A stretch of 64,000 nucleotides of DNA from DATLGB01 sp963740765 (GCA_963740765.1 CAVUFN010000001.1:183316-247315), one strand, 5' to 3'. Shown: positions 8,638 through 17,499, counted from the stretch's first letter. Numbers and translations: made by a program. Notes: generated from the sequence alone by a model not told the origin.

Positions 8638-9429
8638 TCAGCCGATCTGCTCGGCCGTGCCCATGTAGTAGTCGTTGCGGTCCAGCGCGTGGCCATTGGC
8701 GCGAAGGCAGAGGCCCAGGGTGAAGGTCCCGGTCGGCCACAGGGCCGACGCCGACCCCGACACGGTGACCTGCTCGCCCTCCGTGACGTCCTGGGTGAGG
8801 TAGGTGGCCATACGGTCCATCGTGCCGTCCGCGTTCTCGCGGCAGGGCGCGAAGTCCACCCGGGTCTGCACGGTCGGGTCGTTCGATCCGGTCGTCCCCA
8901 CGACTGCGGAGGCGGTGACGAGGATGACCTTCGAGCCGTTGGCGGTGACGGCCGGGCCGCCGCCGACGAACGTCCAGACGCCGGGCTGCAACGCCGGGAC
9001 GGGGTTGCCGAACGTGAAGACCTGCACCTTCGAGCCGTCGGCGCCGGCGGGCCCGGTGGGTCCGGCCGCGCCGGTCGCGCCCTTGGCTCCCGTCGAGCCC
9101 TTCGCGCCGGTCGGCCCCGTCGCACCCGCGGGCCCGATCGGACCCAGCGGCCCCGTCGCTCCCTTGGCGCCCTTCGCGCCCGTCGGCCCCCTGGCACCCG
9201 CGGGCCCAGTCGGTCCCGTCTGGTTGAAGGTCAGCCTGGCCTCGGTGCTCGTGCACAGCGCGGATGCGTCGACAACGCGCATCGCGCCACCCGACGTCTT
9301 GTAACAGGCGGTGATCGTGCCATCCGAAGATGGGATCGCCGCCCAGGCGATGCCGAGTCCGGCCAGCACCACAACCACGCTGAGGAGCACTGCGGGCCGC
9401 GCGACGCGGCCAGGGCGAATGCGTTTCAT
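8638..9429 (-). CDS. Secreted or membrane-anchored protein with collagen-like Gly-X-Y tract
   Basis: 263 residues from ATG at 9429. Residues 10-31 form a hydrophobic signal or anchor segment. About 71-133 is an uninterrupted collagen-like G-X-Y tract (GPTGPAGARGPTGAKG type), followed by a beta-rich C-terminal domain of about 130 residues with two cysteines. Such tracts in bacteria form surface triple helices or rods, and the C-terminal domain is probably the functional head. It lies downstream of tRNA-Gly on the same strand, behind a 290-base structured leader. Confidence 0.75.
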   Translation of the reverse strand: MKRIRPGRVARPAVLLSVVVVLAGLGIAWAAIPSSDGTITACYKTSGGAMRVVDASALCTSTEARLTFNQTGPTGPAGARGPTGAKGAKGATGPLGPIGPAGATGPTGAKGSTGAKGATGAAGPTGPAGADGSKVQVFTFGNPVPALQPGVWTFVGGGPAVTANGSKVILVTASAVVGTTGSNDPTVQTRVDFAPCRENADGTMDRMATYLTQDVTEGEQVTVSGSASALWPTGTFTLGLCLRANGHALDRNDYYMGTAEQIG

Positions 9430-9610
9430 CCTTGTCTTTGCCTTTCCGAGCTTGGGAGAGACGACTCTCTCGTTCCCGGTGCATCCAGTCAAGTCCGCCG
9501 GTCGATCCGTCCGGGCAACTCCTTCTGCGTTGCCTGAAAGCAGCAGCCGCGGAGCAAGGTCGCCACCTCCGCAGCCGGCCCTTGGGGGACGACCATTGGG
9601 GCTCCTGGTC

Positions 9611-9632
9611 GAGCCACGAGCCATCGTGGCTC
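9611..9632 (-). promoter_or_regulatory. Perfect stem-loop in the leader of the collagen-like gene
   Basis: GAGCCACGA and TCGTGGCTC form a 9-bp perfect stem around a 4-base loop. It sits about 180 bases upstream of the collagen-like start codon, in a 290-base non-coding leader. A second possible stem (GGCAAC/GTTGCC type, about 9510-9535) lies nearer the gene. No known riboswitch consensus could be matched, so function is open. Confidence 0.35.
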
Positions 9633-9688
9633 CGAATGGGGTGTACCCGCAGCATTCTCCACCCGACCGGTAGGGATCCCGAAAACGA

Positions 9689-9716
9689 CGAAAGCCCCGC
9701 CGGAGCAGGGCTTTCG
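9689..9716 (-). terminator. Intrinsic terminator of tRNA-Gly
   Basis: On the minus strand CGAAAGCCC, a 10-base loop, then GGGCTTTCG, followed by TCGTTTT. It begins six bases after the 3' end of tRNA-Gly, so it should end that transcript before the collagen-like gene. Confidence 0.75.
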
Positions 9717-9721
9717 CGAGG

Positions 9722-9795
9722 AGCGGCTGAAGAGACTCGAACTCTCGACCTTCTGCATGGCAAGCAGACGCTCTAGCCAACTGAGCTACAGCCGC
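9722..9795 (-). tRNA. tRNA-Gly (anticodon GCC)
   Basis: 74 bases on the minus strand. The acceptor stem GCGGCTG pairs with CAGCCGC. The D arm (TAGCTCAG...GAGC), a TCTGC/GCAGA anticodon stem around loop TTGCCAT (anticodon GCC) and a T arm with GTTCGAGTC are all present. The 3' CCA is not encoded. Confidence 0.95.
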
Positions 9796-9817
9796 ACGAG
9801 TCGGCGAGTATAGCCGC

Positions 9818-10040
9818 GTGATGGACGTGTGCGAGGCCGGACCGGGGGAGGTGGGGACGCCGGCGGAGGTGCTGGCGGCGGCCTTCGCGGACGACCCGTC
9901 TGGAACTGGATGGTGCGCTCGGGGCGAGCCGGCGGGAGGTGGCACTGCCCGCCGGGACCGTCTTCACTTGGACGATCTGGGGGAGGTGGGGGTTCGCGGG
10001 CAGCCCGCCAATGGCGCTGATGCGCGGAGATCCTGCGTAG
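9818..10040 (+). pseudogene. Decayed GNAT acetyltransferase remnant
   Basis: Three successive frames give pieces of one plausible GNAT protein: EVLAAAFADDP from GTG 9818, then VWNWMVRSG one frame away, then EVALPAGTVFTWTIWGRW ending at TAG 10038-10040. FADDPVWNWM is typical of the N-terminal GNAT helix-loop. At least two frameshifts are needed, and most of the acetyl-CoA binding core is missing. It is probably a dead fragment between tRNA-Gly and the secreted hydrolase. Confidence 0.4.
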
Positions 10041-10050
10041 CATCACGACG

Positions 10051-11925
10051 ATGACCCGGGTCCTCCTGGCGGCGCTGGCGGCCGCGCTCCTGTTCGCGGC
10101 CACGGCCCAAGCGTTCGACCCCGCGTACGAGGCGGCGAACTACGACAAGATCAACGAGCGGGCGAACACGGACTACACGCCCGAGTTCAGGGCCGCGCTT
10201 GCCGCGCAGAGCGCCGAGAACCAGGTGACGGCGGCGTCGATCGTCGCCGGCGACGGGGCGGCGACCCACCAGTACGGGCGCGACTTCAGCGGCAACCTGT
10301 GCGCGAACGCCGGCGACGGCTGCGCGGGCGACATCCGGCTCTACGACTGGGGCGAGAAGGGCTACGGCGTCGTCCAGCCCGTCCTGTTCACGGCCCGCAA
10401 CGGCTCGACGCTCTCCGGCCACGTCTGGATGACCGCGAGAGGGCCCGCGAAGCGACCCGGTGTCGTCATCACCAACGGCTCGGTCCAGGCGCCCGAGACC
10501 CTCTACTGGTACGCGGCGCAGACGCTCGCGCAGGCCGGCTACGTCGTGCTGACGTGGGACCCGCAGGGCCAGGGCTACAGCGACACCTACGGCGAGGGGG
10601 CCGACCGCGACGACGGCGTCCCCAGCCAGACCGGGCGCCCGTTCTACGACGGGACGGAGGACGCGCTGGACTTCTTCTTCTCGACGCCCGGCAGCCCGTA
10701 CACCCCGCGCAACAGCTGCACCAGCAACACGTCGCACGCCGACAAGCAGGCCGCGCGCGTCAAAGACGGCCGGTCGTCGGCCTTCAACCCGTTCCACTCG
10801 AGCATCGACACCGAGCACGTCGGCATCGCCGGCCACAGCCTCGGCGCGGCGGCGGTGTCCTACGTCGGCCAGCTCGACCCGCGGGTGAAGGCGATCGTCG
10901 CCTACGACAACCTCCAGGACGTCAGCAGCACGGAGGGCAGCTCGTTCGGCGGGCAGCGCATCGAGTGCGCGTCGGGGTCCTCGCCCCGGCCCGAGACGCT
11001 CGAGATCACCAAACCCGCCCTGGGCATGTCGGCCGACTACGGCCTGACGCCGACGCCGTACACCGAGGACCCGGATCCCAACGAGAAGGTCGGCGCATCC
11101 GACAAGGCCAGTGACGCGGGGGTCGACACGGGCGAGCTGATCATCCGCGGCGGCACGCACTACGAGTTCTCCTACATCCCCAACCCGGGCTTCGGGGCGA
11201 CGCGCCGCGGGATCGATCTCGTGGCCTGGTACACGCTCGCCTGGATGGACAAGGAGCTCAAGAACGACCCGACGGCGGACGCGCGGCTGATGACCAACCG
11301 CTGGCAGGACGACGCGCTCGAGCGCGAGGTCGACGGCCAGACGCCGCCCGACGGCAACCTCTTCTCCACCTACATCCCGAGCCGCATCGACATCGCGCAC
11401 GGGGGCGGGCGCTTCGTCTGCGAGGACCTGCGCACGGGCTGCGCGGGCATGGCCGCCGACGGTCTGCCGCCGGACTACTCGTTCCTCGCCGCCACCCAGA
11501 TCAAGGACACCGCGCCGGGCGGGTCCACCAAGCCCGCCGGCTCGACGAACACGCCACCCGCGGCGAGCGGGCCGCAGGCCGTCTCCGCCGTGACGCAGGC
11601 CGGCGGCTGCACGCCGCGCTCGAGGATCACCAGGATCAAGCGCCGCAAGCGGGTGCTGCGGATCCGCGGCACGGCCTCGAAGCCGGCTGCCTGCCCGGAC
11701 GCCGTCACGCGCGTGACGCTCGTCTTCAAGAAGGGCAGGAGGATCCGGCGCGTGAAGGCCAGGGGGACGACGACGTTCCGCGCCCGCGTGCGCGTCAAGC
11801 CGGGCCGCTACCGGGTCGCGTCCCGGGCCCGTACGCAGAGCGGCGTCGAGGGCGCCAAGCGCGGCAAGCGGGTGCGGGTGCGCAGGGAACCGAGCTGTCC
11901 TGAGCGTCGGTGCGGCACGCGCTGA
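10051..11925 (+). CDS. Secreted alpha/beta-hydrolase with basic C-terminal domain
   Basis: 624 residues. Residues 1-21 are a signal peptide ending TAQA. The core (about 110-440) is an alpha/beta hydrolase with nucleophile elbow GHSLGAA near 268, the strand AGYVVLTWDPQGQGYSDT, and a late GGTHYEFSY whose His could complete the triad. After a proline/glycine linker, the last 100 residues form a very basic beta-rich module with cysteines (TRIKRRKRVLRIRG), like the C-terminal domains common on secreted proteins of this lineage. It is probably an extracellular esterase or lipase; the substrate is unknown. Confidence 0.75.
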   Translation: MTRVLLAALAAALLFAATAQAFDPAYEAANYDKINERANTDYTPEFRAALAAQSAENQVTAASIVAGDGAATHQYGRDFSGNLCANAGDGCAGDIRLYDWGEKGYGVVQPVLFTARNGSTLSGHVWMTARGPAKRPGVVITNGSVQAPETLYWYAAQTLAQAGYVVLTWDPQGQGYSDTYGEGADRDDGVPSQTGRPFYDGTEDALDFFFSTPGSPYTPRNSCTSNTSHADKQAARVKDGRSSAFNPFHSSIDTEHVGIAGHSLGAAAVSYVGQLDPRVKAIVAYDNLQDVSSTEGSSFGGQRIECASGSSPRPETLEITKPALGMSADYGLTPTPYTEDPDPNEKVGASDKASDAGVDTGELIIRGGTHYEFSYIPNPGFGATRRGIDLVAWYTLAWMDKELKNDPTADARLMTNRWQDDALEREVDGQTPPDGNLFSTYIPSRIDIAHGGGRFVCEDLRTGCAGMAADGLPPDYSFLAATQIKDTAPGGSTKPAGSTNTPPAASGPQAVSAVTQAGGCTPRSRITRIKRRKRVLRIRGTASKPAACPDAVTRVTLVFKKGRRIRRVKARGTTTFRARVRVKPGRYRVASRARTQSGVEGAKRGKRVRVRREPSCPERRCGTR

Positions 11926-11997
11926 GCGCCGCAATTCCTCTGCCCTGAAACGCTCCGTGCAGGCCGGGCGGCCGCCAGCGGGCATGCTCGCCCGCCG

Positions 11998-13068
11998 ATG
12001 CGTCCTCGCACCGTCTCCATTCCGCTGCTCGCGCTCGTGCTCGCCACGGCGGGGACGGCGGCCGCCGACACGCAGTCCGCGCTCGACCAGGCCACCAGCG
12101 GCGCCGAGCGGCTGCGGTCCCAGATCGAGCGCGACAGCCAGGGGATCCAGCGCTACGAGCCGCGCCTCGCAGACCTGCGCGAGCGCCTCGGCGGGCTCGA
12201 ATCAAGCCTCACGGTCCAGCAGGACCAGCTCTCGCGCGTGCAGAGCGAGCTGAGAACGGCCCGGTCCCGGCTCGTGCGCCTGCGCGTCGAGCTCAAGCAG
12301 GACCGCGCCGCGCTGGCGAGTCAGCTGGTCGCCCAGTACAAGGACCCGTCGCCGAATCTGATCAACGTCGTGATGAGCGCGCGCGGCTTCAAGGACCTGC
12401 TGGAGACGACGCGGTCGCTGTCGAACGTCGCTCGCCAGAACGCCGAGGTCACCCAGCGTGTCGGCGCGGCGCGCGTCGCGGTGGCCAAGCGCGAGCAGGA
12501 GCTCGCCGGCGTCGAGCGCCGCCAGGCGACCCAGACCGCCGCCGTCCTGTCCGAGCGCGACCAGGTCGCCGCCATCCAGCAGTCGCTGCTCCAGCGCCAG
12601 TCCAGGTTCGTGCGGTCCAAGGCGTCGGCGAAGGCGCGCCTGGCCTCGCTGGAGAAGACGCGTCGGCGTCTCGAGCAGCGGCTCACCGAGCTGCAGGCGC
12701 GGGCCGCCGGCTACGACGGCCCGGTCCCGAACCTCACCGGCGGCTACGAGGCGCACGCCGGCGCCTACGGCTTCTTCCCGGCCACCGGGACGAACTACTC
12801 GGTCGGAGACGAGCCGACCCTGGCCGGCAAGCTCGACGTCCTCGGCCGCACGCTGCACCTGCACCTGATCGGGCTGAGCGGCTATCGCACCCCGCAGCAC
12901 TCCGTCGAGGTCGGCGGCTTCCCCAACGATCCGCACACGCGCGGCGAGGCCTCCGACACGCCCGGGGTCGAGGGCGTGCCGGAGGCGACGCTGAACCGCT
13001 TCGGCCTCACGCGGCCCTTCGGCGGGGCCGCGGAGGCCGATCACATCCAGCTGGTCGGCTCGATCTAG
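11998..13068 (+). CDS. Secreted coiled-coil protein with M15-like peptidase end
   Basis: 356 residues with a signal peptide (1-23, cut after TAAA). Residues 25-235 are a long heptad-rich coiled coil like the N-terminal part of PcsB/CwlO/RipC cell-wall hydrolases. In place of their NlpC or CHAP domain, the last 110 residues read LSGYRTPQHS...NDPHTRGEASD...ADHIQL, which fits the His/Asp/His zinc ligands of M15-type DD-peptidases and Hedgehog-like domains. It probably acts on peptidoglycan outside the membrane. The stop shares CTAG with the convergent gene. Confidence 0.65.
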   Translation: MRPRTVSIPLLALVLATAGTAAADTQSALDQATSGAERLRSQIERDSQGIQRYEPRLADLRERLGGLESSLTVQQDQLSRVQSELRTARSRLVRLRVELKQDRAALASQLVAQYKDPSPNLINVVMSARGFKDLLETTRSLSNVARQNAEVTQRVGAARVAVAKREQELAGVERRQATQTAAVLSERDQVAAIQQSLLQRQSRFVRSKASAKARLASLEKTRRRLEQRLTELQARAAGYDGPVPNLTGGYEAHAGAYGFFPATGTNYSVGDEPTLAGKLDVLGRTLHLHLIGLSGYRTPQHSVEVGGFPNDPHTRGEASDTPGVEGVPEATLNRFGLTRPFGGAAEADHIQLVGSI

Positions 13069-13694
13069 TTCAGCGCCAGCGAGAACGGCTGGTCGGCCGC
13101 CTCGGCGCCGCCGGTGGCGACGGGACGGAACGTGTCGACCTCGATCTGCGTCGACGCCGGGCAGGACGGCGGGTCATGCAGCGTGGCGGCGACGGTCGCG
13201 CCGGCCGCAGCGCCCGCGGCGTCGACGGTGGCGACGACGTTGTTGAGCGGATCGCGCAGCCCCGAGAGGCAGTAGACGCCGGTCGCGGCGTGGTTGACCT
13301 GCAGCCCGGACAGGTTGAACGCGCTGCCGGCCCGGACCCCGCCGTCGCCGGTGAAGCTGCCGTACGCGAGGGCGGTGCCGCGCGCACCGGACGCGCCGGT
13401 GGGGCCGGTCGGCCCGGCCGGGCCCGTCGGGCCGGACTTCGCGGCCAGTGCCCGCTGCACGGTGACGCTCAGCTTGGATGGGCTCACGGCGCCGGCGCGG
13501 AGCTTGCTCCGGCTCACGGCGTGCGTCTTGATCTTGCTCACGCTGACCGCCCGTGGCGCCAGCTTGGACCTCGTGACGGAGTGCGTCGCGAGCGTGACGG
13601 CGGCGTAGCTGGTGCCGCCCAGGGCGACGACGAGAGCGGTCAGCGCCACGGCCATGGAGGGCGTCGGGCGCAGACGGCGGAATCGATTTGTCAT
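13065..13694 (-). CDS. Short collagen-like secreted protein
   Basis: 209 residues. The N-terminal segment PSMAVALTALVVALGGTSYAA is a signal or anchor. Residues 40-75 repeat a VS.SKI...AVS.SKL unit (KTHAVSRSKLRAGAVSPSKL), about 87-106 is a short G-X-Y tract (GPTGPAGPTGPTGASG), and a beta-rich head with one Cys pair follows. This layout is common and often multicopy in Solirubrobacterales; no function has been assigned to it. It is unrelated in its head domain to the larger collagen-like protein 4 kb away. Confidence 0.7.
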   Translation of the reverse strand: MTNRFRRLRPTPSMAVALTALVVALGGTSYAAVTLATHSVTRSKLAPRAVSVSKIKTHAVSRSKLRAGAVSPSKLSVTVQRALAAKSGPTGPAGPTGPTGASGARGTALAYGSFTGDGGVRAGSAFNLSGLQVNHAATGVYCLSGLRDPLNNVVATVDAAGAAAGATVAATLHDPPSCPASTQIEVDTFRPVATGGAEAADQPFSLALN

Positions 13695-13754
13695 ACCCCT
13701 CGCAACCCGGCTCGCGCCCGTCCGGAGCGGGACCGGTCAGGCGTCCAACACTGC

Positions 13755-15200
13755 TCAGGCGAGCACGAAGCCCTCGGGCGCGGTCACCTGCACCGGTCGC
13801 CCGACGGGATCGTCTCCACCGACCAGTTCGGCCAGGACCGCGGCGTCGTGCGACTTGACGACCGCGCGGCGGCCGTCTGCGAGCCGCGTCGACACGATGC
13901 CCATGCCCGGCGAGCCGTCGCGCTCGTACAGGGCGGTGAAGGACTCGACGATGGCGTCGCCCGAGTAGCCCTCGGCGACCGCGACGGCGGGCAGCGCGTC
14001 GACGCCGTCCTGCACGTCGTAGGTGCGGTAGGGCGACGGCGGCTCCGTGCAGGACCAGGCACCGAGCGCGTGCTTGGTGACGTACCAGCCGAGCGCGGTC
14101 GTCAGGCCGACCGCGCCGGGCTCCGCGCGCAAGCGGTCGGCCATCGCGGCGATCGCGTGCGTCGGGTAGTTGTTGCCCGGCCCGCCGGCGAACGTCAGCC
14201 CGCCGGTGACCGTCAGGGGACGGTCGAGCCCCAGGCCCAGCTCGCGCGCGGCGATCTGGACGGCGGACGGGAAGCACGAGTACAGGTCGACATGGGCGAA
14301 GTCCGGAGCGTCGCAGTGCGCGCGCAGCGCCTCGCCGGCCAGCCGGATCGCCGGCGAGCGGTGCAGCTCGGCGCGCGTCGTCACGTGGAAGTGGTCGTGG
14401 CCGCGCGCGCCCGCCCACGGGAACACCCAGCGGTCGCGGGGGACACCGGCCGCGGACGCCGCCCCCGCCGAGCACAGGATCAGCGCCGCGCCCATGTCGA
14501 CCCCGATGTGCGAGTTGTGCAGCTTCAGGTAGGGATCGGAGACCTTGCGGTTGGACGGCGACTCGGTCGCGATGTCCTCCGCCGACGGCGCCGAGCGCGT
14601 CCAAGCGAACTCGTTGTCCGCCGCCACCGCCGCGAACGACGCCCACAGCGCGCTGATGTGGGCGAGGTGGTCGGAGCGCGAGCGGCCGGCGTCGGTCCGG
14701 ACGGCGTGCTCGATCAGCGGGTAGAAGAAGATCGGCGCGATCAGCCCGGCCGCATGCTCCGCAGCGCTGGCGCCGTCGGACGGCGCGTCGGAGGACAGCG
14801 TCCGGTCCGCCGCGCGGCCCTCCAGCGGCCACGGCGGCGCCTCGCCCGCCTTGATCGCCGCGCTGAACGCGGTCATCGCCTCGGCGCCGGTCACCACGGC
14901 GACGTCCAGCGACCCGGCTGCGATCGCGTCGCACAGCTCGCAGACCAGCGCCTGCGGGCCGTTGCCGCCGAGGCCGCTGCGCCACAGGGTCGGAGCGCCG
15001 ATGTCGGGCGTGGCGCCCGGCTGGGACATCGCGTCCACCACTGCGAGCACGTCCACGCGCTCCACCAGCCCGGGCACGCCGGCGTCCGCGGCCGCCGCCC
15101 GCGCGGCCGAGGTCATGAGCTGGGCGGGGGAGGGGGGCGTGCCGTCGTGGACCACGATCTGGCCGGCGCCGACGAGAACGGGCGTGCGGGGGTCGATCAC
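13755..15200 (-). CDS. Thiolase homologue, TLP1-like (acetyl-CoA acetyltransferase family)
   Basis: 481 residues from GTG at 15200, which overlaps the stop of the upstream glycosyltransferase as GTGA. RTPVLVGAGQIV and the C-terminal CFPSAVQIAARELGL / GGPGNNYPTHAI segments are those of thiolase-like protein 1, which carries an extra C-terminal domain (here ending GRPVQVTAPEGF). The classical N-terminal catalytic Cys of biosynthetic thiolases is not at its usual place (GGNGPQALVCELC), so the chemistry is uncertain. The open frame runs 400 codons upstream as antisense-like sequence and was trimmed. Confidence 0.75.
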   Translation of the reverse strand: MIDPRTPVLVGAGQIVVHDGTPPSPAQLMTSAARAAAADAGVPGLVERVDVLAVVDAMSQPGATPDIGAPTLWRSGLGGNGPQALVCELCDAIAAGSLDVAVVTGAEAMTAFSAAIKAGEAPPWPLEGRAADRTLSSDAPSDGASAAEHAAGLIAPIFFYPLIEHAVRTDAGRSRSDHLAHISALWASFAAVAADNEFAWTRSAPSAEDIATESPSNRKVSDPYLKLHNSHIGVDMGAALILCSAGAASAAGVPRDRWVFPWAGARGHDHFHVTTRAELHRSPAIRLAGEALRAHCDAPDFAHVDLYSCFPSAVQIAARELGLGLDRPLTVTGGLTFAGGPGNNYPTHAIAAMADRLRAEPGAVGLTTALGWYVTKHALGAWSCTEPPSPYRTYDVQDGVDALPAVAVAEGYSGDAIVESFTALYERDGSPGMGIVSTRLADGRRAVVKSHDAAVLAELVGGDDPVGRPVQVTAPEGFVLA

Positions 15201-16321
15201 CCGCGGCAGCCTACGGACGCGTGGCGCAGGATCGCCGCCGCCTCCGCGGCTCCCGGCAGCGCTGCCGGCGGCCGCGCCGGGCGCTCCAGCAGAGCGCCGA
15301 GAGCGGCGCCGAGCGAGTCGAGATCGTCCGGGTGGAGCATCGCGACGCGGTCCTCCGCGGCCAGCCGGCGCGCCCGGTTGAGCTGCTCCTCGCGCGGGAA
15401 CGCCCGCGGGACCAGCAGCGCCGGGGTGCCGCTGGCCAGGATCTCCGCGACCGTGCAATACCCGGCCATGGCGACCACGGCGCGCGCACCGGCCAGCAGG
15501 GCAGGCATGTCGGGGCGGGAGGCGAAGACCCGCACGTCGCGTCCCTCCGCCCGCGCGCGCAGCCGCGCGATCTCGCGCTCGTCCATCAGCGGCCCGGTCA
15601 CGAACACGGCGGGCAGCGGCAGATCGCAGGCGAGCAGCGCCTCGAACAGCTCGACCCCGTCGACCCCGCCGCCCGCGGTCGCCAGCAGGTACCCCTCGCC
15701 GAGATCGGGACTCGGACCCGCGGCGGGCGGCGCGCCGATGACGCCGGTGACGTGCACGGGCACGCCCGCCTCCTCCAGCGCGGCGATGCGCACGTCGTCG
15801 GCGGCCGGCCGGCCGTAGACGAGGGCGAGGTCGTAGTGCGCGGCGACGTCCTTGGCCAGCGCGGGCGTCCACGTCCCCCGCAGGCGCTCCGGCGCGTCGT
15901 CGACCTCCCACATGCCCAGCGCCGTGACGCAGTCGCCGCGCTCGCGCAGGTGCTCGAGCGTCGGCCGCAGGTCGTCCTCCCGGCCCAGCGGCTTGTAGTC
16001 GACGAACACGACGTCGGGACGCATGCCGGTGACCGCGGCCAGGGACAGCTCCCGCCGCAGCGCGGCGACGTCCGCCGGCGGCACGGCCAGGCCCGCCGCC
16101 GGGCGGCGGTCGGTCGCGCTCCAGCTCGAGTCCGCCCCGACGGGCGCGGTCGGCAGCTTGAGGATGTCCACCCGCTCCGGGATCCGCAGGCCGGCGAAGC
16201 CCGGCGAGCCCGTGACCACGAGGGCGGTGGAGCCGTCGTCGGCGAGCGCCTCGGCGAGGGCGAGCGCCAGCCCGATGTGTCCCATCCCGAGCATTTCGTT
16301 GCAGAACAGGACGGACCGCAC
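15197..16321 (-). CDS. MurG-like glycosyltransferase (GT-B fold)
   Basis: 374 residues. The N terminus SVLFCNEMLGMGHIGLALALAEAL is the glycine-rich acceptor loop of MurG/UGT-type enzymes, and AVVAMAGYCTVAEILASGTPALLVPRAFPREEQ near residue 290 is the nucleotide-sugar binding region of GT28-like C-terminal domains. It probably transfers a sugar from a UDP donor to a cell-surface acceptor or a secondary metabolite. Its ATG is 26 bases from the divergent GT4 gene, so the two probably share a regulatory region. Confidence 0.75.
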   Translation of the reverse strand: MRSVLFCNEMLGMGHIGLALALAEALADDGSTALVVTGSPGFAGLRIPERVDILKLPTAPVGADSSWSATDRRPAAGLAVPPADVAALRRELSLAAVTGMRPDVVFVDYKPLGREDDLRPTLEHLRERGDCVTALGMWEVDDAPERLRGTWTPALAKDVAAHYDLALVYGRPAADDVRIAALEEAGVPVHVTGVIGAPPAAGPSPDLGEGYLLATAGGGVDGVELFEALLACDLPLPAVFVTGPLMDEREIARLRARAEGRDVRVFASRPDMPALLAGARAVVAMAGYCTVAEILASGTPALLVPRAFPREEQLNRARRLAAEDRVAMLHPDDLDSLGAALGALLERPARPPAALPGAAEAAAILRHASVGCRG

Positions 16322-16347
16322 GCGCGGCCGAAGGTACCATCGCGGCG

Positions 16348-17499
16348 GTGGCTCCGCCGCCGCTCGTGCTCGTGTCCGGCAAGGACGTCCTCGACGGCAT
16401 CGGCGGTCACGAGACCTACGTGCGCGCGCACGCCGAGGCCGCGGTCGGGCTGGGGTACGAGCCGCACGTCTTCTGCGTCGGCCGGCGCGCCGCGGTCACA
16501 CCGGCTCCGTTCGGCGTCGTCCATCATGTGGCCCCGGCCGTCCCCGTGGCCGCGCAGATCCCGCTGCTGGCGCGCGCGGTCACCCGCGCGGTGCCGGAGC
16601 CGGTCGCCGTGCACGGCTTCGCGATCTGGTCGGCCGCCGCCGTCCTCGCCGCGCGCCGGCTCGGGTGCCCGTCCGTGGCCAGCGCGTACGGGACGCGGGC
16701 GTACGAGGTCGGCGCGATGCGGGTGCGTGCCCATCACGGCCTGGCGCAGCGGGTCCGCCACCGGGCCTGGCTGCGCTGGATCCACGCCGTCGACGACCCC
16801 ATCGAGGGCTGGGGCTACCGGAGCGCCGACTCCGTGCTCGTCAACTACGCGTCGGTCGCGCGCATCCTCGACGACGCGTACGGGGTGCGCCCGTCCGTGG
16901 TGCCCTACGCGACCCAGGCCGGCACCGGCGACGATGGGCCGACGCCGGCGGTTACCGGTCTCGCCGATCGCGGCGCGCCACTCGTCCTCGCCGTCTCCCG
17001 CCACGACCCGCGCAAGGGGCTCGACGTCCTGCTCTTCGCGCTCGCGCGGCTCGCCGCCGCGGGGGTCGCGGTGCGGGCGTGCCTGATCGGCTCGGGCCGG
17101 CTGCTGGGCGCGCACCGTCGCCTCGCCGCGGACCTGGGGCTCGGTGACCGGGTCGCGCTGCCCGGCCACATACCCGACATCGGCCCCTACCTGCGGGCCG
17201 CGGACGTCTTCGTCCTGCCGTCACTGGCCGAGGCGAGCGGGTCCGTCTCCGTCATCGAGGCGCTGCGGGCGCGGACCGCGGTCGTCGCCAGCGCGTGCGA
17301 CGGCATGCCCGAGGACCTCACGGACGGCCACGACGCGTGCCTCGTCGCCCCCGGCGACGAGGCGGCGCTGGCGGAGGCGATCGGCGCGCTCGTCGGCGAC
17401 CGCGGGCTCCGGGCCCGGATCGCCACGGCGGGCCGCGCCACCTACGAGCGCCGCTTCTCGCCCGAGGTGTTCGCGGCCGCGCTCGCCGACGTCTACTAG
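16348..17499 (+). CDS. Glycosyltransferase family 4 protein
   Basis: 383 residues from GTG. The N-terminal domain has KDVLDGIGGHETYVRAHA, a typical GT4 acceptor-side loop. The C-terminal domain has LAVSRHDPRKGLDVLLFAL, the sugar-nucleotide binding segment with the basic RK pair, and LPSLAEASGSVSVIEAL, the E-x7-E motif. A retaining transferase acting on a polysaccharide or glycolipid is likely. The stop codon shares CTAG with the convergent glycosidase gene. Confidence 0.85.
   Translation: MAPPPLVLVSGKDVLDGIGGHETYVRAHAEAAVGLGYEPHVFCVGRRAAVTPAPFGVVHHVAPAVPVAAQIPLLARAVTRAVPEPVAVHGFAIWSAAAVLAARRLGCPSVASAYGTRAYEVGAMRVRAHHGLAQRVRHRAWLRWIHAVDDPIEGWGYRSADSVLVNYASVARILDDAYGVRPSVVPYATQAGTGDDGPTPAVTGLADRGAPLVLAVSRHDPRKGLDVLLFALARLAAAGVAVRACLIGSGRLLGAHRRLAADLGLGDRVALPGHIPDIGPYLRAADVFVLPSLAEASGSVSVIEALRARTAVVASACDGMPEDLTDGHDACLVAPGDEAALAEAIGALVGDRGLRARIATAGRATYERRFSPEVFAAALADVY

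Noticed and set aside
9430..9688. c-di-GMP riboswitch before the collagen-like gene
   Set aside because: The conserved tetraloop-receptor and core bases of the GEMM-I consensus could not be found on the minus strand.
13755..16400. 881-residue fusion of glycosyltransferase-like and thiolase sequence
   Set aside because: The first 400 codons are an out-of-frame reading of the MurG-like gene; the thiolase homologue starts at GTG 15200.
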